The notes: generated from the sequence alone by a model not told the origin. DNA of 64,000 nucleotides from Chelativorans sp. ZYF759 (GCF_012911015.1 NZ_WVVV01000005.1:255-64254); one strand, 5' to 3'. Counted from the first letter of the stretch, positions 26,724-35,652 are shown. Numbers and translations are program-made.

Positions 26724-27221
26724 ATGGAAACAGACCTGGACGATCAGACGATGAGCAGGGATTTGACCAACGCGAGCGAGCCGCAGGTCGCGGAGTTCGA
26801 GCCGGGCATACTCGACACCTACATCGCCTATCACCTGCGGCTTGCGCAGAACGCCTCCTTCCGGGCCTTCCAGCGCAAGACCGGTCAGCATGATCTGAAA
26901 CCGGGCTGGTTCGCGGTGCTGTCGCTGATCGGCGACAATCCCGGCATCACGCCGATGGCGCTTTCGCGCGGGAGCGGGCGGGACAAGTCGACCCTGACGC
27001 CGGTGCTCCGGGATATGCTCACCGGCGGCTATGTCGAACGCATCGCCAGCGCCACCGACAGGCGCAGCTACGGGCTGACCCTCACCGAAGCGGGGAAATG
27101 CCGGCTCGCCGAGTTTTCCGCGCGCGCCGCCGAACATGACGCGCGTCTGGACGCGATCGTGGGCGAGCAAAAGGCCGAGCTGATCGCGCTGCTGAGGCGC
27201 ATCGCTGCCGAAATCGAGTGA
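26724..27221 (+). CDS. MarR-family transcriptional regulator
   Basis: MarR dimers usually repress neighbouring genes until a small acid or phenolic ligand binds. The start chosen (METDLDDQTMSRDL) gives 165 residues, the usual size; the frame is open 30 codons further up but would run across the putative promoter. The winged helix covers about residues 50-130: GWFAVLSLIGDNPGITPMAL, SRGSGRDKSTLTPVLRDMLT, then the wing YVERIASATDRRSYGLTLTE. It sits between the TRAP operon (divergent) and the enzyme gene (same strand), both with matching operators. Confidence 0.9.
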   Translation: METDLDDQTMSRDLTNASEPQVAEFEPGILDTYIAYHLRLAQNASFRAFQRKTGQHDLKPGWFAVLSLIGDNPGITPMALSRGSGRDKSTLTPVLRDMLTGGYVERIASATDRRSYGLTLTEAGKCRLAEFSARAAEHDARLDAIVGEQKAELIALLRRIAAEIE

Positions 27222-27261
27222 GGCCACGCGAAGGCGGGCCTTGATAACGCCCCGGAAAGAT

Positions 27262-27282
27262 GTTTGGTATCAAACTAGTTTG
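27262..27282. promoter_or_regulatory. Second copy of the MarR-type operator, upstream of the ThDP enzyme gene
   Basis: GTTTG GTAT CAAAC TAGTTTG contains two overlapping dyads: the GTTTG-N4-CAAAC core shared with 26613-26626, and the perfect 12-bp palindrome CAAACTAGTTTG. It lies 35 bp before the start codon of the thiamine-diphosphate enzyme, close to where RNA polymerase would bind. Extended symmetry could bind two dimers. Confidence 0.7.
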
Positions 27283-27317
27283 TGGCTGTCCCGGGAGGCG
27301 GCCTGCAGGAGGACACC

Positions 27318-29048
27318 ATGCTCGACCGATCCCCAGCTTCTTCGTCCGATACCGGCCAGGAGGCCGAAATGACGGCCGGCGCCGCGCTTTTCACGCGGTT
27401 GAAGGCGCTCGGCGTCGACTATGTCTTCTGCAATTCCGGCACCGATTTCCCGCCTATCATCGAGGGTCTGGCCGAAGCCGCGGCCAACGATACCGAACTG
27501 CCGGAAGCCGTCGTCATCCCGCATGAGCATGCCGCGGTCTCCATGGCGCATGGCTATTATTTCGCCACCGGCAAAGCGCAGGCCGTGATCCTGCACACCA
27601 ATGTCGGCCTCGCCAACGGCGCCATCGGCGCCATCAACGCGGCCACCGACCAGGTGCCGATGATTTTGATGTCGGGCCGCACGCCCGTGATGGAAAAGGA
27701 TCGTTTCGGCGCCCGCACCGTGCCGATCGGCTGGGGCCAGGAGATGCGCGATCAGACCGCCCTGGTGCGCGAAGCCTCCAAGTGGGACTACGAGTTACGG
27801 TTCCCCGAACAGGTCTCCGAGATTCTCGACCGTGCGCTCGCCATCACCAATTCGCAGCCCAAGGGCCCGGTCTATCTCAGCCTGCCCCGCGAGGTGCTGT
27901 GCGAGAACGTCCCCGCCGAGGGCATGGAGCGTCCCGCGATCATGAAGCCCAGCGTGGCCGGCGCAGACGCGGCCAGCATCGAGCTTGCCGCGCGCTGGCT
28001 GTCGGAAGCGCAGGCGCCGCTGATCATCGGCCAGCGTGGCGCCGGCAGCGAGGCGGGCTTCGCCGCGCTTTCGAAGCTGGCCGGCGACTGGTCGATCCCG
28101 GTCAGCCAGTGGTGGGCCTCCGCCAATCTGATCGCGTCGGATCACCCCTCCAATGTCGGCTGGTCGCTGGATCCCTTCATCTCGGAAGCCGACGTCATCC
28201 TCGTGGTCAACTGCCTGGCGCCCTGGTCGCCGGACGTGCACAAGACGCGGCCCGACGCCAAGGTCATCCATCTCGGTCCAGACCCGTTGTTCTCGCGCTT
28301 TCCCGTGCGCAATTTCCGCTCCGACCTGTCCATCGCCTGCGACACCGGCGACGGGCTGGTAGCCTTGAAGGACGCCATGCACGGCCGGCTCCATCGCCAT
28401 GTCGGCACGCGCATGCGGCGCAAGGAACAGCTCGCCGGACGGGTGAAGGACATTCGCGCGAAAACCGAGCAGGAAGCCGCAGCCAGCCACCCGATGACCA
28501 AGGCGCATGTGGCGCGCGTGCTCTCCGACGCCATCGAGGGCAAAGGCGCGCAGGTGGTCAACGAACTCGGCTGCCCGCTCGACTACATGACCATCCGCGA
28601 GCATCAGGCATGGCGACAGGAGCCGCATTCGGGCGGGCTCGGCTGGGGCCTGCCCTGCGCGATGGGCATGCAGATCGCCGACCGCTCCCGCCTCGTCGTC
28701 GCCACCATGGGCGACGGCTCCTACATGTTCGCCAACCCGGTCGTCTGCCACCAGATCATGGAGGCGCTCGACCTGCCGCTCCTCGTCGTCATCCTCAACA
28801 ATTCGGAGTGGGCCGCCGTGCGCCAGTCGGTGATCGGGCTCTATCCCGACGGCTACGCCGCCAAGGCCAATCTGATGCCGCTCACCTCGCTGCAGCCGAG
28901 CCCCGACTTCACCAAGGTCGCCGAAGGCAGCGGGCACTACGCCGTGCGCGTCGACCAGGCCGAAGACCTGGCCAAGGCGTTCGCCGACGCCATCCGCCAC
29001 ATCGAGGAAAAGCGCAAGCCCGCCCTGGTCGAGGTGACGATCCGCTAG
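27318..29048 (+). CDS. Thiamine-diphosphate-dependent enzyme (acetolactate synthase/benzoylformate decarboxylase-like)
   Basis: The ATG follows a strong AGGAGGA and gives 576 residues. The three-domain ThDP fold is clear: N-terminal pyrimidine-binding domain with the catalytic Glu (PHEHAAVSMAHGYYF, E70), a central domain near 215-350, and the C-terminal diphosphate-binding domain with the GDG..NN motif (MGDGSYMFANPV at 464-475, NN at 494-495). The N-terminal GVDYVFCNSGTDFPPIIEGL is typical of a subgroup annotated only as ThDP-requiring proteins, separate from true IlvB. The operator in front suggests it acts on the substrate brought in by the adjacent TRAP transporter, perhaps a 2-oxo acid; the reaction is unknown. 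Confidence 0.9.
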   Translation: MLDRSPASSSDTGQEAEMTAGAALFTRLKALGVDYVFCNSGTDFPPIIEGLAEAAANDTELPEAVVIPHEHAAVSMAHGYYFATGKAQAVILHTNVGLANGAIGAINAATDQVPMILMSGRTPVMEKDRFGARTVPIGWGQEMRDQTALVREASKWDYELRFPEQVSEILDRALAITNSQPKGPVYLSLPREVLCENVPAEGMERPAIMKPSVAGADAASIELAARWLSEAQAPLIIGQRGAGSEAGFAALSKLAGDWSIPVSQWWASANLIASDHPSNVGWSLDPFISEADVILVVNCLAPWSPDVHKTRPDAKVIHLGPDPLFSRFPVRNFRSDLSIACDTGDGLVALKDAMHGRLHRHVGTRMRRKEQLAGRVKDIRAKTEQEAAASHPMTKAHVARVLSDAIEGKGAQVVNELGCPLDYMTIREHQAWRQEPHSGGLGWGLPCAMGMQIADRSRLVVATMGDGSYMFANPVVCHQIMEALDLPLLVVILNNSEWAAVRQSVIGLYPDGYAAKANLMPLTSLQPSPDFTKVAEGSGHYAVRVDQAEDLAKAFADAIRHIEEKRKPALVEVTIR

Positions 29049-29058
29049 GGACGCCTTG

Positions 29059-29754
29059 CTACCAGGGCAGCCTTTCGCCCGTGCGGTCGAAGAAGCCGCC
29101 ATTGGCATCATGGGGCAGGGCCGCGATCATCGAGATGATCGCGGCCGCCGCCTCGTCGGGCGTTTGCAGCGCCAGGCCGGATTTGGCGAAGGGCGCCGAC
29201 AGTCTTGTGTCCACCGTGCCGGGATGAACGGCGACACAGAGCGCTTGGCGGTGGGTGCGCGCAAGCTCGATGGCGGCCGTGCGCACGAACTGGTTCAAGG
29301 CGGCCTTGGAGGCGCGGTAGCCGTACCAGCCGCCAAGCCGGTTGTCGCCGATGCTGCCCACCTTCGCCGAAAGTGTAGCGAACACGGCGCGTCCCTCGCG
29401 GGGCAGGATCGGCAGGAAATGCTTCATCAGAAGCGCGGGACCGATCGCGTTGAGCGCGAAATGGCGCGCCAGCCGGTCGGCGTCGAGGTCGCGCAGGCTC
29501 TTTTCCGGCATGGCGTCGTCATCATGCAGGAAGCCGGTGGCGTCGATCACCAGCCGCACCTCGCCGGCTGCCGCGCAAAAGCGCGCGGCCTGCGCCATGG
29601 TCTCTTCGTCCAGAAGGTCGAGCGGTGGCGTGCTTGCCCGCGAGAGGGAAATGAGGCCGGCGTGCTCGCCTCCTTCTTCGAGGCGCGCGGCAATGGCCGA
29701 GCCGATGCCGCCGCTGGCGCCGATGACCACCGCCAGCCCCTTTGCGTCCGTCAT
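29059..29754 (-). CDS. Short-chain dehydrogenase/reductase (CsgA/C-factor-like)
   Basis: The start is set by an ATGA overlap with the DUF393 gene, giving 231 residues; the longer open frame runs inside that gene. It has the cofactor motif VVIGASGGIGSAIA (GASGGIG 12-18), the active-site YRASK (YGYRASKAALNQFVRT) and the substrate-loop VHPGTVDTRLSAPF. The sequence resembles the C-factor/CsgA type of SDR. It is the last gene of a possible minus-strand operon beginning at the ferredoxin-reductase-like gene. Confidence 0.9.
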   Translation of the reverse strand: MTDAKGLAVVIGASGGIGSAIAARLEEGGEHAGLISLSRASTPPLDLLDEETMAQAARFCAAAGEVRLVIDATGFLHDDDAMPEKSLRDLDADRLARHFALNAIGPALLMKHFLPILPREGRAVFATLSAKVGSIGDNRLGGWYGYRASKAALNQFVRTAAIELARTHRQALCVAVHPGTVDTRLSAPFAKSGLALQTPDEAAAAIISMIAALPHDANGGFFDRTGERLPW

Positions 29755-30110
29755 CGGGCCTCCGCGCGCACCGCAAGCGCCTGCAGGCGAGGCCTGATCC
29801 TCAGAAACCCGCGATAGGATTTTTCCAGCAGCGCCAGCACGAGCCGGTTGCGTGCCAGAAGACCAAAGGGGCGCAGGGCAGGGATGGCGCGCCACATCGC
29901 CGCGAAGGCCTCGGCACCCGACACGATCCTGCCGTTCTCACGCGCGTGGAAACGGGCCAGCAATTCGCCGCGATCGAGCGGGCAGGTGCCGTCGCCTTCG
30001 GCGACATCGACGAAGTCGATCGCCTCACGCCGGTCGAGCCTGCGCATCAGCGCGATCTCGCGCCGGCAAAGCGGGCAGTCGCCATCGAACCAGACGGTGA
30101 GTTTTTCCAT
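29751..30110 (-). CDS. DCC-family thiol-disulfide oxidoreductase (DUF393)
   Basis: The 119-residue product starts MEKLTVWFDGDCPLCRREIA, with the DxDCxxC motif that names the DCC family (Cys12 and Cys15). The rest is a thioredoxin-like helical body with YRGFLRIRPRLQAL at the C-terminus. Family members are predicted to handle dithiol chemistry, but few are characterised. It overlaps the SDR gene by 4 bp, and 73 bp separate it from the hydroxy-acid dehydrogenase gene upstream. Confidence 0.88.
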   Translation of the reverse strand: MEKLTVWFDGDCPLCRREIALMRRLDRREAIDFVDVAEGDGTCPLDRGELLARFHARENGRIVSGAEAFAAMWRAIPALRPFGLLARNRLVLALLEKSYRGFLRIRPRLQALAVRAEAR

Positions 30111-30183
30111 GACTAAAGAGATAGGCCGCCGCTCTGCTTCGGCCAGAGGCGGCAGGCTGCGGCGGCTGGCCGCGCATGTCGGC

Positions 30184-31308
30184 CTATGCCGGCCGCAGGA
30201 ACTCCGCCGACAGATCCTCCGCGCGGGGGCAGCCGATGAGGCCCAGCGTGCGCTCGATGTCCTGGCGGATCAGCTCGATCACCGCGCTGGCACCTGCCTC
30301 GCCGGCCGCCGCCATGCCGAACAGCGTCGCGCGGCCGAGCATGACGGCATGCGCGCCGAGCGCCAGCGCCTTGACGACGTCAGAACCCGAACGGAAGCCG
30401 CCATCCACCATCAGCATGCGGCCCTTCGGCACCACCACTTCCGGCAGGATCTCGATGGGCGCCGGCATGTCTTCCAGTTGCCGCCCGCCATGGTTGGAGA
30501 TGACCACGCCGTCGACGCCCAGCGCATAGCAGCGGGCCGCGTCGTCGGCACGCATCACGCCCTTGACGATGAGGCGGTGCGGCCAGTCCTGGCGCAGGCG
30601 TTCCAGATCCTCCCAGTCGAAGGACGTGTCGAGCTTGCGCTGCATGAGCACGGCCTGTGAAGCGGCATCGCCGGCATTGTCGATCGCCATGTTGCCGAAT
30701 TTCGGCACGCCGTTCCGCATCTGGCTCAGCGCCCAATGGGGCCTTATCGCGCAGCCTGCGAAGAAGCGTGGGTTCATGCGGAAGGGCACGACGAAGCCGT
30801 TGCGCGTGTCGCGCTCGCGCCGCCCGCCGATCTGGCAGTCCACCGTCAGCACCAGCGTGCGGCAGCCCGCGGCCAGCGCGCGCCGGCAGAGTTCGGCGGC
30901 GAAGTCGCGTTCCATGACGTAGAGCTGGAACCACCATTCGCCGTCGGTCGCCCGGGCGATGTCCTCGATCGAGGTGGTGGCCGCAGTCGACAGCACGAAA
31001 GGTATGCCGGCCCTGGCGGCCGCGCGCGCCAGCATGGCATCGCCGCCGGGTCGTGCCGCGCCATTCAGCCCCGTGGGGCCGACGATGAAGGGCATCGGCA
31101 GGCGGGTGTCGAAGAAGGGTACGGAGATATCGCGCGTCGAAACGTCGACCAGCACGCGCGGGTCGAACAGGACCTTGTGCATCGCATCCCGATTGCGGGC
31201 CACGCCGCGTTCGTCGCCCGCGCCGCCGTCGATATAGTCGAAGACCGCGCGCGGGAGGCGGCGTTTCGCGAGCTTGCGGTAGTCCTCGACGCTGGCCGGC
31301 CCGCTCAT
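30184..31308 (-). CDS. FMN-dependent alpha-hydroxy-acid dehydrogenase (lactate/mandelate/glycolate family)
   Basis: This family oxidises L-2-hydroxy acids to 2-oxo acids. The 374-residue product has the N-terminal YRKLAKRRLPRAVFDYIDGG, the FMN site (PTGLNGAARPGGDAMLARAA) and the catalytic-base signature SNHGGRQLEDMPAP, followed by the phosphate-binding DGGFRSGSDVVKALALGAHA. These fit LldD, mandelate dehydrogenase and relatives; the exact substrate is open. It overlaps the flavoprotein gene upstream by 4 bp. If it makes a 2-oxo acid, the ThDP enzyme next door could use it, but that link is speculative. Confidence 0.93.
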   Translation of the reverse strand: MSGPASVEDYRKLAKRRLPRAVFDYIDGGAGDERGVARNRDAMHKVLFDPRVLVDVSTRDISVPFFDTRLPMPFIVGPTGLNGAARPGGDAMLARAAARAGIPFVLSTAATTSIEDIARATDGEWWFQLYVMERDFAAELCRRALAAGCRTLVLTVDCQIGGRRERDTRNGFVVPFRMNPRFFAGCAIRPHWALSQMRNGVPKFGNMAIDNAGDAASQAVLMQRKLDTSFDWEDLERLRQDWPHRLIVKGVMRADDAARCYALGVDGVVISNHGGRQLEDMPAPIEILPEVVVPKGRMLMVDGGFRSGSDVVKALALGAHAVMLGRATLFGMAAAGEAGASAVIELIRQDIERTLGLIGCPRAEDLSAEFLRPA

Positions 31309-32531
31309 GCCTTGCGGGCCTTGAAGAGCGCGGTGACATCGAAGCCTGCGTCGCGGGCCTCTTTCAGCGTGACGGGAGCGTCACCGGCGAGCAGCTTGCG
31401 GGCGGCCATGTGGTCGCCCGGCGCGTTGACGGTCTCCACGCCGATCAGTTCCTCACGCCGGAAGCAGAGCACGGTCAGCTTGCCTTCGCCCCCCGAATGC
31501 TGCTCGTGATGGTCGGCGCCGACCGCAAGGCCCGCGATCTGCAGCTTGTAGGGGCCCTGATCGCTCCAGAACCACGGAAGGGCGGCATAGCGCTCCGCTT
31601 TGCCGGTCAGGCGCCGGGCCAGGCACTTGGCCTGGTCGACCGCATTCTGCACCGATTCCAGCCGGGTCGGCATGCCGTCATGGCCGAAGGGAAACGAAGC
31701 GCAGTCGCCCAGCGCGGAGATGTCGGGATCCTCGGTGGAAAGCTGGTCGTCGACGCGGATGCCGTCATGGACGTAGAGGCCCGCGGCCTCGGCCAGTTCC
31801 TGGTTGGCCACCACGCCGGCGGCCACCAGCACCAGGTCGGCATCGATGCGCGATCCGTCCTGGAGTTCGACGCCCGTCGCGCGGCCGTCCGATCCCGTGA
31901 TGCGGGAGGCCATCGTGTCGAGGCGGATGTCGATCCCGGCCTCGCGGTGGGCGGCCAGGAAATGCGCCGAGACGGGCGGCGAGACAACGCGCGACATCAG
32001 CCGGTCGGTCGCCTCCAGCACGGTGACCTCGGCGCCCATGGCGCGCGCGGTCGCGGCGATCTCCAGCCCGATGAAGCCGCCGCCGATCACGGCGAGGTGC
32101 TTGACCGCGGGAAGCGTGGCGCGAAAGGCGTCGGCATGGGCGAGCGTGCGCAGATCGGCGACGCCCTCGAGATCGACGCCCTCGATCGGCAGGCGGCGGT
32201 TGCGCGCGCCGGTGGCAAGCACCAGATGGCCGTAGCCGAAGCTGCGCCCGTCATCGAGCTTGACCTGCTTCTCGTGGCGATTGACGGAAGAAACGCGGCA
32301 CCCATCCTCGAGCAGGATGCTGTTGATCCCGAAGAAGCCCGCATCGCGGAAATAGAGCCGGTCGGCCACGCCCTCCTTGAGATAGGCCTTGGACAGCGGC
32401 GGGCGCTGGTAGGGCAGGCCCGGTTCCTCGCCGATCAGGGCGATCGAGCCCTCGAACCCCTCCTGGCGAAGGCTGGCCGCGGTCTGGAAACCGGCCTGGC
32501 CGGACCCGATGATGACGATGTCGAAATTCAT
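31305..32531 (-). CDS. FAD/NAD(P)-dependent ferredoxin reductase-like oxidoreductase
   Basis: The start MNFDIVIIGSGQAG follows a GGGGTGG sequence and gives 408 residues; an ATG 8 codons upstream is possible. It shows an FAD fold (GSGQAG 9-14), an NAD fold (LAVIGGGFIGLEIAATARAM), the GDCASF FAD motif near residue 280 and a C-terminal reductase domain (LPWFWSDQGPYKLQIAGLAV), as in rhodocoxin/putidaredoxin reductases and BphA4. No ferredoxin gene is nearby. Here it overlaps an FMN hydroxy-acid dehydrogenase gene. Confidence 0.92.
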   Translation of the reverse strand: MNFDIVIIGSGQAGFQTAASLRQEGFEGSIALIGEEPGLPYQRPPLSKAYLKEGVADRLYFRDAGFFGINSILLEDGCRVSSVNRHEKQVKLDDGRSFGYGHLVLATGARNRRLPIEGVDLEGVADLRTLAHADAFRATLPAVKHLAVIGGGFIGLEIAATARAMGAEVTVLEATDRLMSRVVSPPVSAHFLAAHREAGIDIRLDTMASRITGSDGRATGVELQDGSRIDADLVLVAAGVVANQELAEAAGLYVHDGIRVDDQLSTEDPDISALGDCASFPFGHDGMPTRLESVQNAVDQAKCLARRLTGKAERYAALPWFWSDQGPYKLQIAGLAVGADHHEQHSGGEGKLTVLCFRREELIGVETVNAPGDHMAARKLLAGDAPVTLKEARDAGFDVTALFKARKA

Positions 32532-32873
32532 GCCACCCCGAAAAATGCTGAACACGATAATTGTGTCGATTGACTATACCGCGCTTGCCGTCGCGTCCAG
32601 ACGGTCGAGCCATACACCTCGGTGCTGTAGCGCGGCGCGACCTGCATCACCTGCGCCAGAATGCTCGGAGCCATGCGCCGGCATTCGCCGCGGCAAGGCT
32701 GGTCAAGATCGCGAGGTATGAAGCATTTATGACGATCTTGCAGGGACTTGTGCCGATCGAGCGAGAGAACATTTCAAGATCAGCTTGCGGCGAATTGATG
32801 GAGTCCGGTTTTGACAATGCGATCGGGATGCGGAATGCTGGGGCAATGGATTCAAGAAAACGGGAGAGCGCAG
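32532..32873. other. Divergent intergenic region with an inverted repeat near the flavoprotein start
   Basis: This 342-bp gap separates the minus-strand flavoprotein operon from the plus-strand peptide ABC operon. Close to the flavoprotein start, ACACGATAATTGTGT at 32552-32566 is an imperfect dyad (ACAC arms), followed by GATTGACTATACC, whose minus-strand TATAGT could be a -10 box. A GGGAGAG ribosome-binding site precedes the binding-protein gene. Nothing else was recognised. Confidence 0.45.
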
Positions 32874-34517
32874 ATGAAATTCTTCAAAAGCAAGGGTGAC
32901 GAGATTCCGTCGAAGGTGGCGGGCCTTGTCAAAGCAGCCCGCGAGGGCCGCATGGACCGCCGCGAAGTCCTCGCTCTCGCCAGCATGTTCGGCGCGACGA
33001 CGGCGACGGCCTATGGCATGCTGGGCCTTGTCGCCCCCACCGAGGCGCGCGCCGAGGAGCCCAAGACGGGCGGCGTGCTGCGCATCGCCATGGACGTTCG
33101 CGGCGACCGCGATCCGCGCACGGCCGACTGGTCCCAGATCGCCAACGTCCAGCGCCAGGTGCTGGAGCCGCTGGTGAAATACACCCGCGACTTCACCTTC
33201 GAGGGCTACCTGCTCGACAGCTGGGAGATCAACGAGGACGCGACCGAATATGTCCTCCATGTTCGTCAGGGCGTGACCTGGAACAATGGCGACACATTCG
33301 ATGCCGACGACGTGATCTTCAACATCACGCGCTGGTGCGATGAAGGCGCCGAAGGCAATTCCATGGCCCAGCGCATGTCTGCGCTGATCGAGGACGGCCA
33401 GGCGCGCGAAGGTGCCATCGAGAAGATCGACGACTACACCGTCAAGCTGAACCTCAACGAATCCGATATCTCGATCATTCCCGGCATGGCCGACTATCCG
33501 GCCCTTATCGTGCACCGCTCCTTCGACGAGACGGGCGCCGATTTTGTCGGCAATCCGATCGGTACCGGCCCGTTCGAACTGGTCGAGCATCAGGTCGGCA
33601 ACCGCGCCGAGTTCAAGCGCCGCGAGAATGGCGAATGGTGGGGTGGCGAGGTCTATCTCGACGGCGTCGAGTTCATCGATTACGGCACGGATCCCGCGGC
33701 CATGGTTTCGGCGTTCGAGGCGCTGGAGGTCCACACCAATTACGAGACCACGACCGACTATGTCGCGATCCTCGACGGTCTCGGCCTGCAGCAGTCGGAG
33801 GTTCTCACCGCCAACACCATCGTGGCCCGCACCAATGTCGAGCAGGAGCCCTATCAGGACGAACGCGTGCGGCGGGCCCTGCAACTGGCCGTCGACAACG
33901 CGACGGTGCTGGCGCTCGGCTACGGCAATGCCGGCGAGGTGGCCGAAAACCACCATGTGAGCCCCATCCATCCCGAATATGCCGAGCTTCCGCCGATCTC
34001 GCGGGACGTCGACGCGGCGCGGGCGCTGATGGAAGAAGCCGGCCAGATGGATTTCGAGCACGAGATCATCACGGTCGACGAGGACTGGCAGCGCAACACG
34101 GGCGACGCGATCGCCGCCCAGCTGCGCGAGGCCGGCTTCCGCGTGAACCGCACGGTTCTTCCGGGTTCCACCTTCTGGAACGACTGGACGCGCTATCCCT
34201 ACTCGCTGACGATCTGGAACCAGCGTCCGCTGGGCATCCAGGTCATCCAGCTCGCTTACCGGACCGGCGGCTCGTGGAACGAGACGGCCTATTCCAATCC
34301 GGAGCTGGACGAGAAGATCGCCGAGGCGCTCACCATCGCGGATGATGACGGGCGGCGCGAGGTGATGCGCGATATCCAGCAGATCCTTCAGGATTCCGGG
34401 ATCATGATCCAGCCCTACTGGCGCTCGATCTACAACCATTCCGCACCCGAGGTGCGCAACCACGGGATCCACCCCACCTTCGAGATCGAGGTCTCCAAGG
34501 TCTGGCTCGACACCTGA
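32874..34517 (+). CDS. Peptide/oligopeptide ABC transporter substrate-binding protein (family 5)
   Basis: The start [14 protein letters not shown] follows CGGGAGAG with good spacing and gives 547 residues; the frame is open 21 codons upstream. The N-terminus carries a twin-arginine-like signal ([14 protein letters not shown] at 27-40, ending APTEARA near 60). The DppA/OppA fold follows: [50 protein letters not shown] and a C-terminal [16 protein letters not shown]. It begins an operon with two permeases and a fused ATPase. The ligand could be a di- or oligopeptide or another solute. Confidence 0.93.
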   Translation: MKFFKSKGDEIPSKVAGLVKAAREGRMDRREVLALASMFGATTATAYGMLGLVAPTEARAEEPKTGGVLRIAMDVRGDRDPRTADWSQIANVQRQVLEPLVKYTRDFTFEGYLLDSWEINEDATEYVLHVRQGVTWNNGDTFDADDVIFNITRWCDEGAEGNSMAQRMSALIEDGQAREGAIEKIDDYTVKLNLNESDISIIPGMADYPALIVHRSFDETGADFVGNPIGTGPFELVEHQVGNRAEFKRRENGEWWGGEVYLDGVEFIDYGTDPAAMVSAFEALEVHTNYETTTDYVAILDGLGLQQSEVLTANTIVARTNVEQEPYQDERVRRALQLAVDNATVLALGYGNAGEVAENHHVSPIHPEYAELPPISRDVDAARALMEEAGQMDFEHEIITVDEDWQRNTGDAIAAQLREAGFRVNRTVLPGSTFWNDWTRYPYSLTIWNQRPLGIQVIQLAYRTGGSWNETAYSNPELDEKIAEALTIADDDGRREVMRDIQQILQDSGIMIQPYWRSIYNHSAPEVRNHGIHPTFEIEVSKVWLDT

Positions 34518-34528
34518 TCCGACGAATT

Positions 34529-34554
34529 GAAGAGGGGCCTCGCGGCCCCTCTTC
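34529..34554 (+). terminator. GC-rich stem-loop between binding-protein and permease genes
   Basis: A perfect 11-bp stem GAAGAGGGGCC / GGCCCCTCTTC with a TCGC loop lies 11 bp after the binding-protein stop. No T-tract follows, so it is unlikely to be a full terminator. In ABC operons such hairpins often protect the binding-protein mRNA or reduce downstream expression; that role is inferred. Confidence 0.7.
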
Positions 34555-34605
34555 GCGCTCCTGGCAGGCAATAATAACGACAAGAACCTACCCCGGAGGG
34601 GGGCG

Positions 34606-35640
34606 ATGCTGACATTTATCCTGCGGCGTCTGGGCGTGATGGCGCTGACGATGGTGTGCCTGACGCTGGTCGTCTTCTATCTCGTCAATCTGGAACCCAA
34701 TCTGCGCCGTCTGGCGCTGAGCCAGATCGACATGCGTTCGTCCGAACAGCATATCGAAAGCTGGCTGACGCGCATGGGGTATCGCGAGCCTTTCCTCGTG
34801 CGTTACGGGCAGTGGATCGGCGTCGTGCAGAAGCAGCCGGCCGCCGATGAGGCCGGCAACCCCGTCTCGCGCTTCCGCTACTGCACCGAGCCTTCCGAGC
34901 CGACCTATTCGGGCGTTCTCCAGGGCGATTTCGGCTGTTCCACCACCTTCCGCACGACGGTCGCCGACAGGCTGTGGCCCGCACTTGGCGCGACGGGCAT
35001 ATTGATGTTCTGGGTGATGGTGGTGATGGTGCCGGTCTCGCTCTTGATCGGCATCTTCGCCGGGATGCGCGAGGGTACGCGCACGGACCGAACTCTGTCG
35101 GTCGCCTCGATCACCACGACGGCGACCCCCGAATATGTCTCCGGCGTCATTTTCACCGTGGTTTTTGCCTCGTGGCTGGGCTGGCTGAACGGTTCGGCCG
35201 CCACCGCCACCTCTCAAGGCATCAGCTTCTACAATTTCACGCTGCCGGTGATGACGATGGCGATCTACGGCATCGGCTATATCGCGCGCATGACGCGCGC
35301 CTCGATGGTCGAGGTCATGACCCAGCAATATATCCGCACCGCCAGGCTCAAGGGGCTGGGCTTCGGCTCGGTCGTGGTCAAGCATGCGCTGAGAAACGCG
35401 CTGATCGCCCCCTTTACCGTCATCATGCTGCAGTTCCCCTGGCTGTTGACCGGCGTCGTCATCGTCGAGGTCATGTTCCGCTATCAGGGCTTCGGCTTCA
35501 CGCTCGTCTCGGCGGCCGGCAACAACGACATCGACCTGCTTCTCGGCGCGTCGCTGGTGTCGGTGTTCGTCGTCCTGTCGACGCAGCTCATCTCGGATCT
35601 GGGATATGCCTATCTCAATCCGCGCATTCGGGTTCAGTAG
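34606..35640 (+). CDS. Peptide ABC transporter permease (DppB/OppB type)
   Basis: The 344-residue product starts MLTFILRRLGVMALTMVCLT, the DppB-type first membrane helix, and has about six membrane segments. The transport signature YIRTARLKGLGFGSVVVKHA is near residues 244-263, followed by LRNALIAPF. A GGAGGGG site precedes the ATG. It has an extended periplasmic loop after the first helix (residues 30-120) with a CTEPSEPTYSGVLQGDFGCS segment, as in OppB relatives. Confidence 0.94.
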   Translation: MLTFILRRLGVMALTMVCLTLVVFYLVNLEPNLRRLALSQIDMRSSEQHIESWLTRMGYREPFLVRYGQWIGVVQKQPAADEAGNPVSRFRYCTEPSEPTYSGVLQGDFGCSTTFRTTVADRLWPALGATGILMFWVMVVMVPVSLLIGIFAGMREGTRTDRTLSVASITTTATPEYVSGVIFTVVFASWLGWLNGSAATATSQGISFYNFTLPVMTMAIYGIGYIARMTRASMVEVMTQQYIRTARLKGLGFGSVVVKHALRNALIAPFTVIMLQFPWLLTGVVIVEVMFRYQGFGFTLVSAAGNNDIDLLLGASLVSVFVVLSTQLISDLGYAYLNPRIRVQ

Positions 35641-35652
35641 GGGAGGGGCCGG

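Noticed and set aside
27795-29111. A 438-codon minus-strand open frame opposite the ThDP enzyme gene
   Set aside because: The ThDP enzyme is complete on the other strand with all catalytic motifs; the antisense product looks like random GC-rich sequence.
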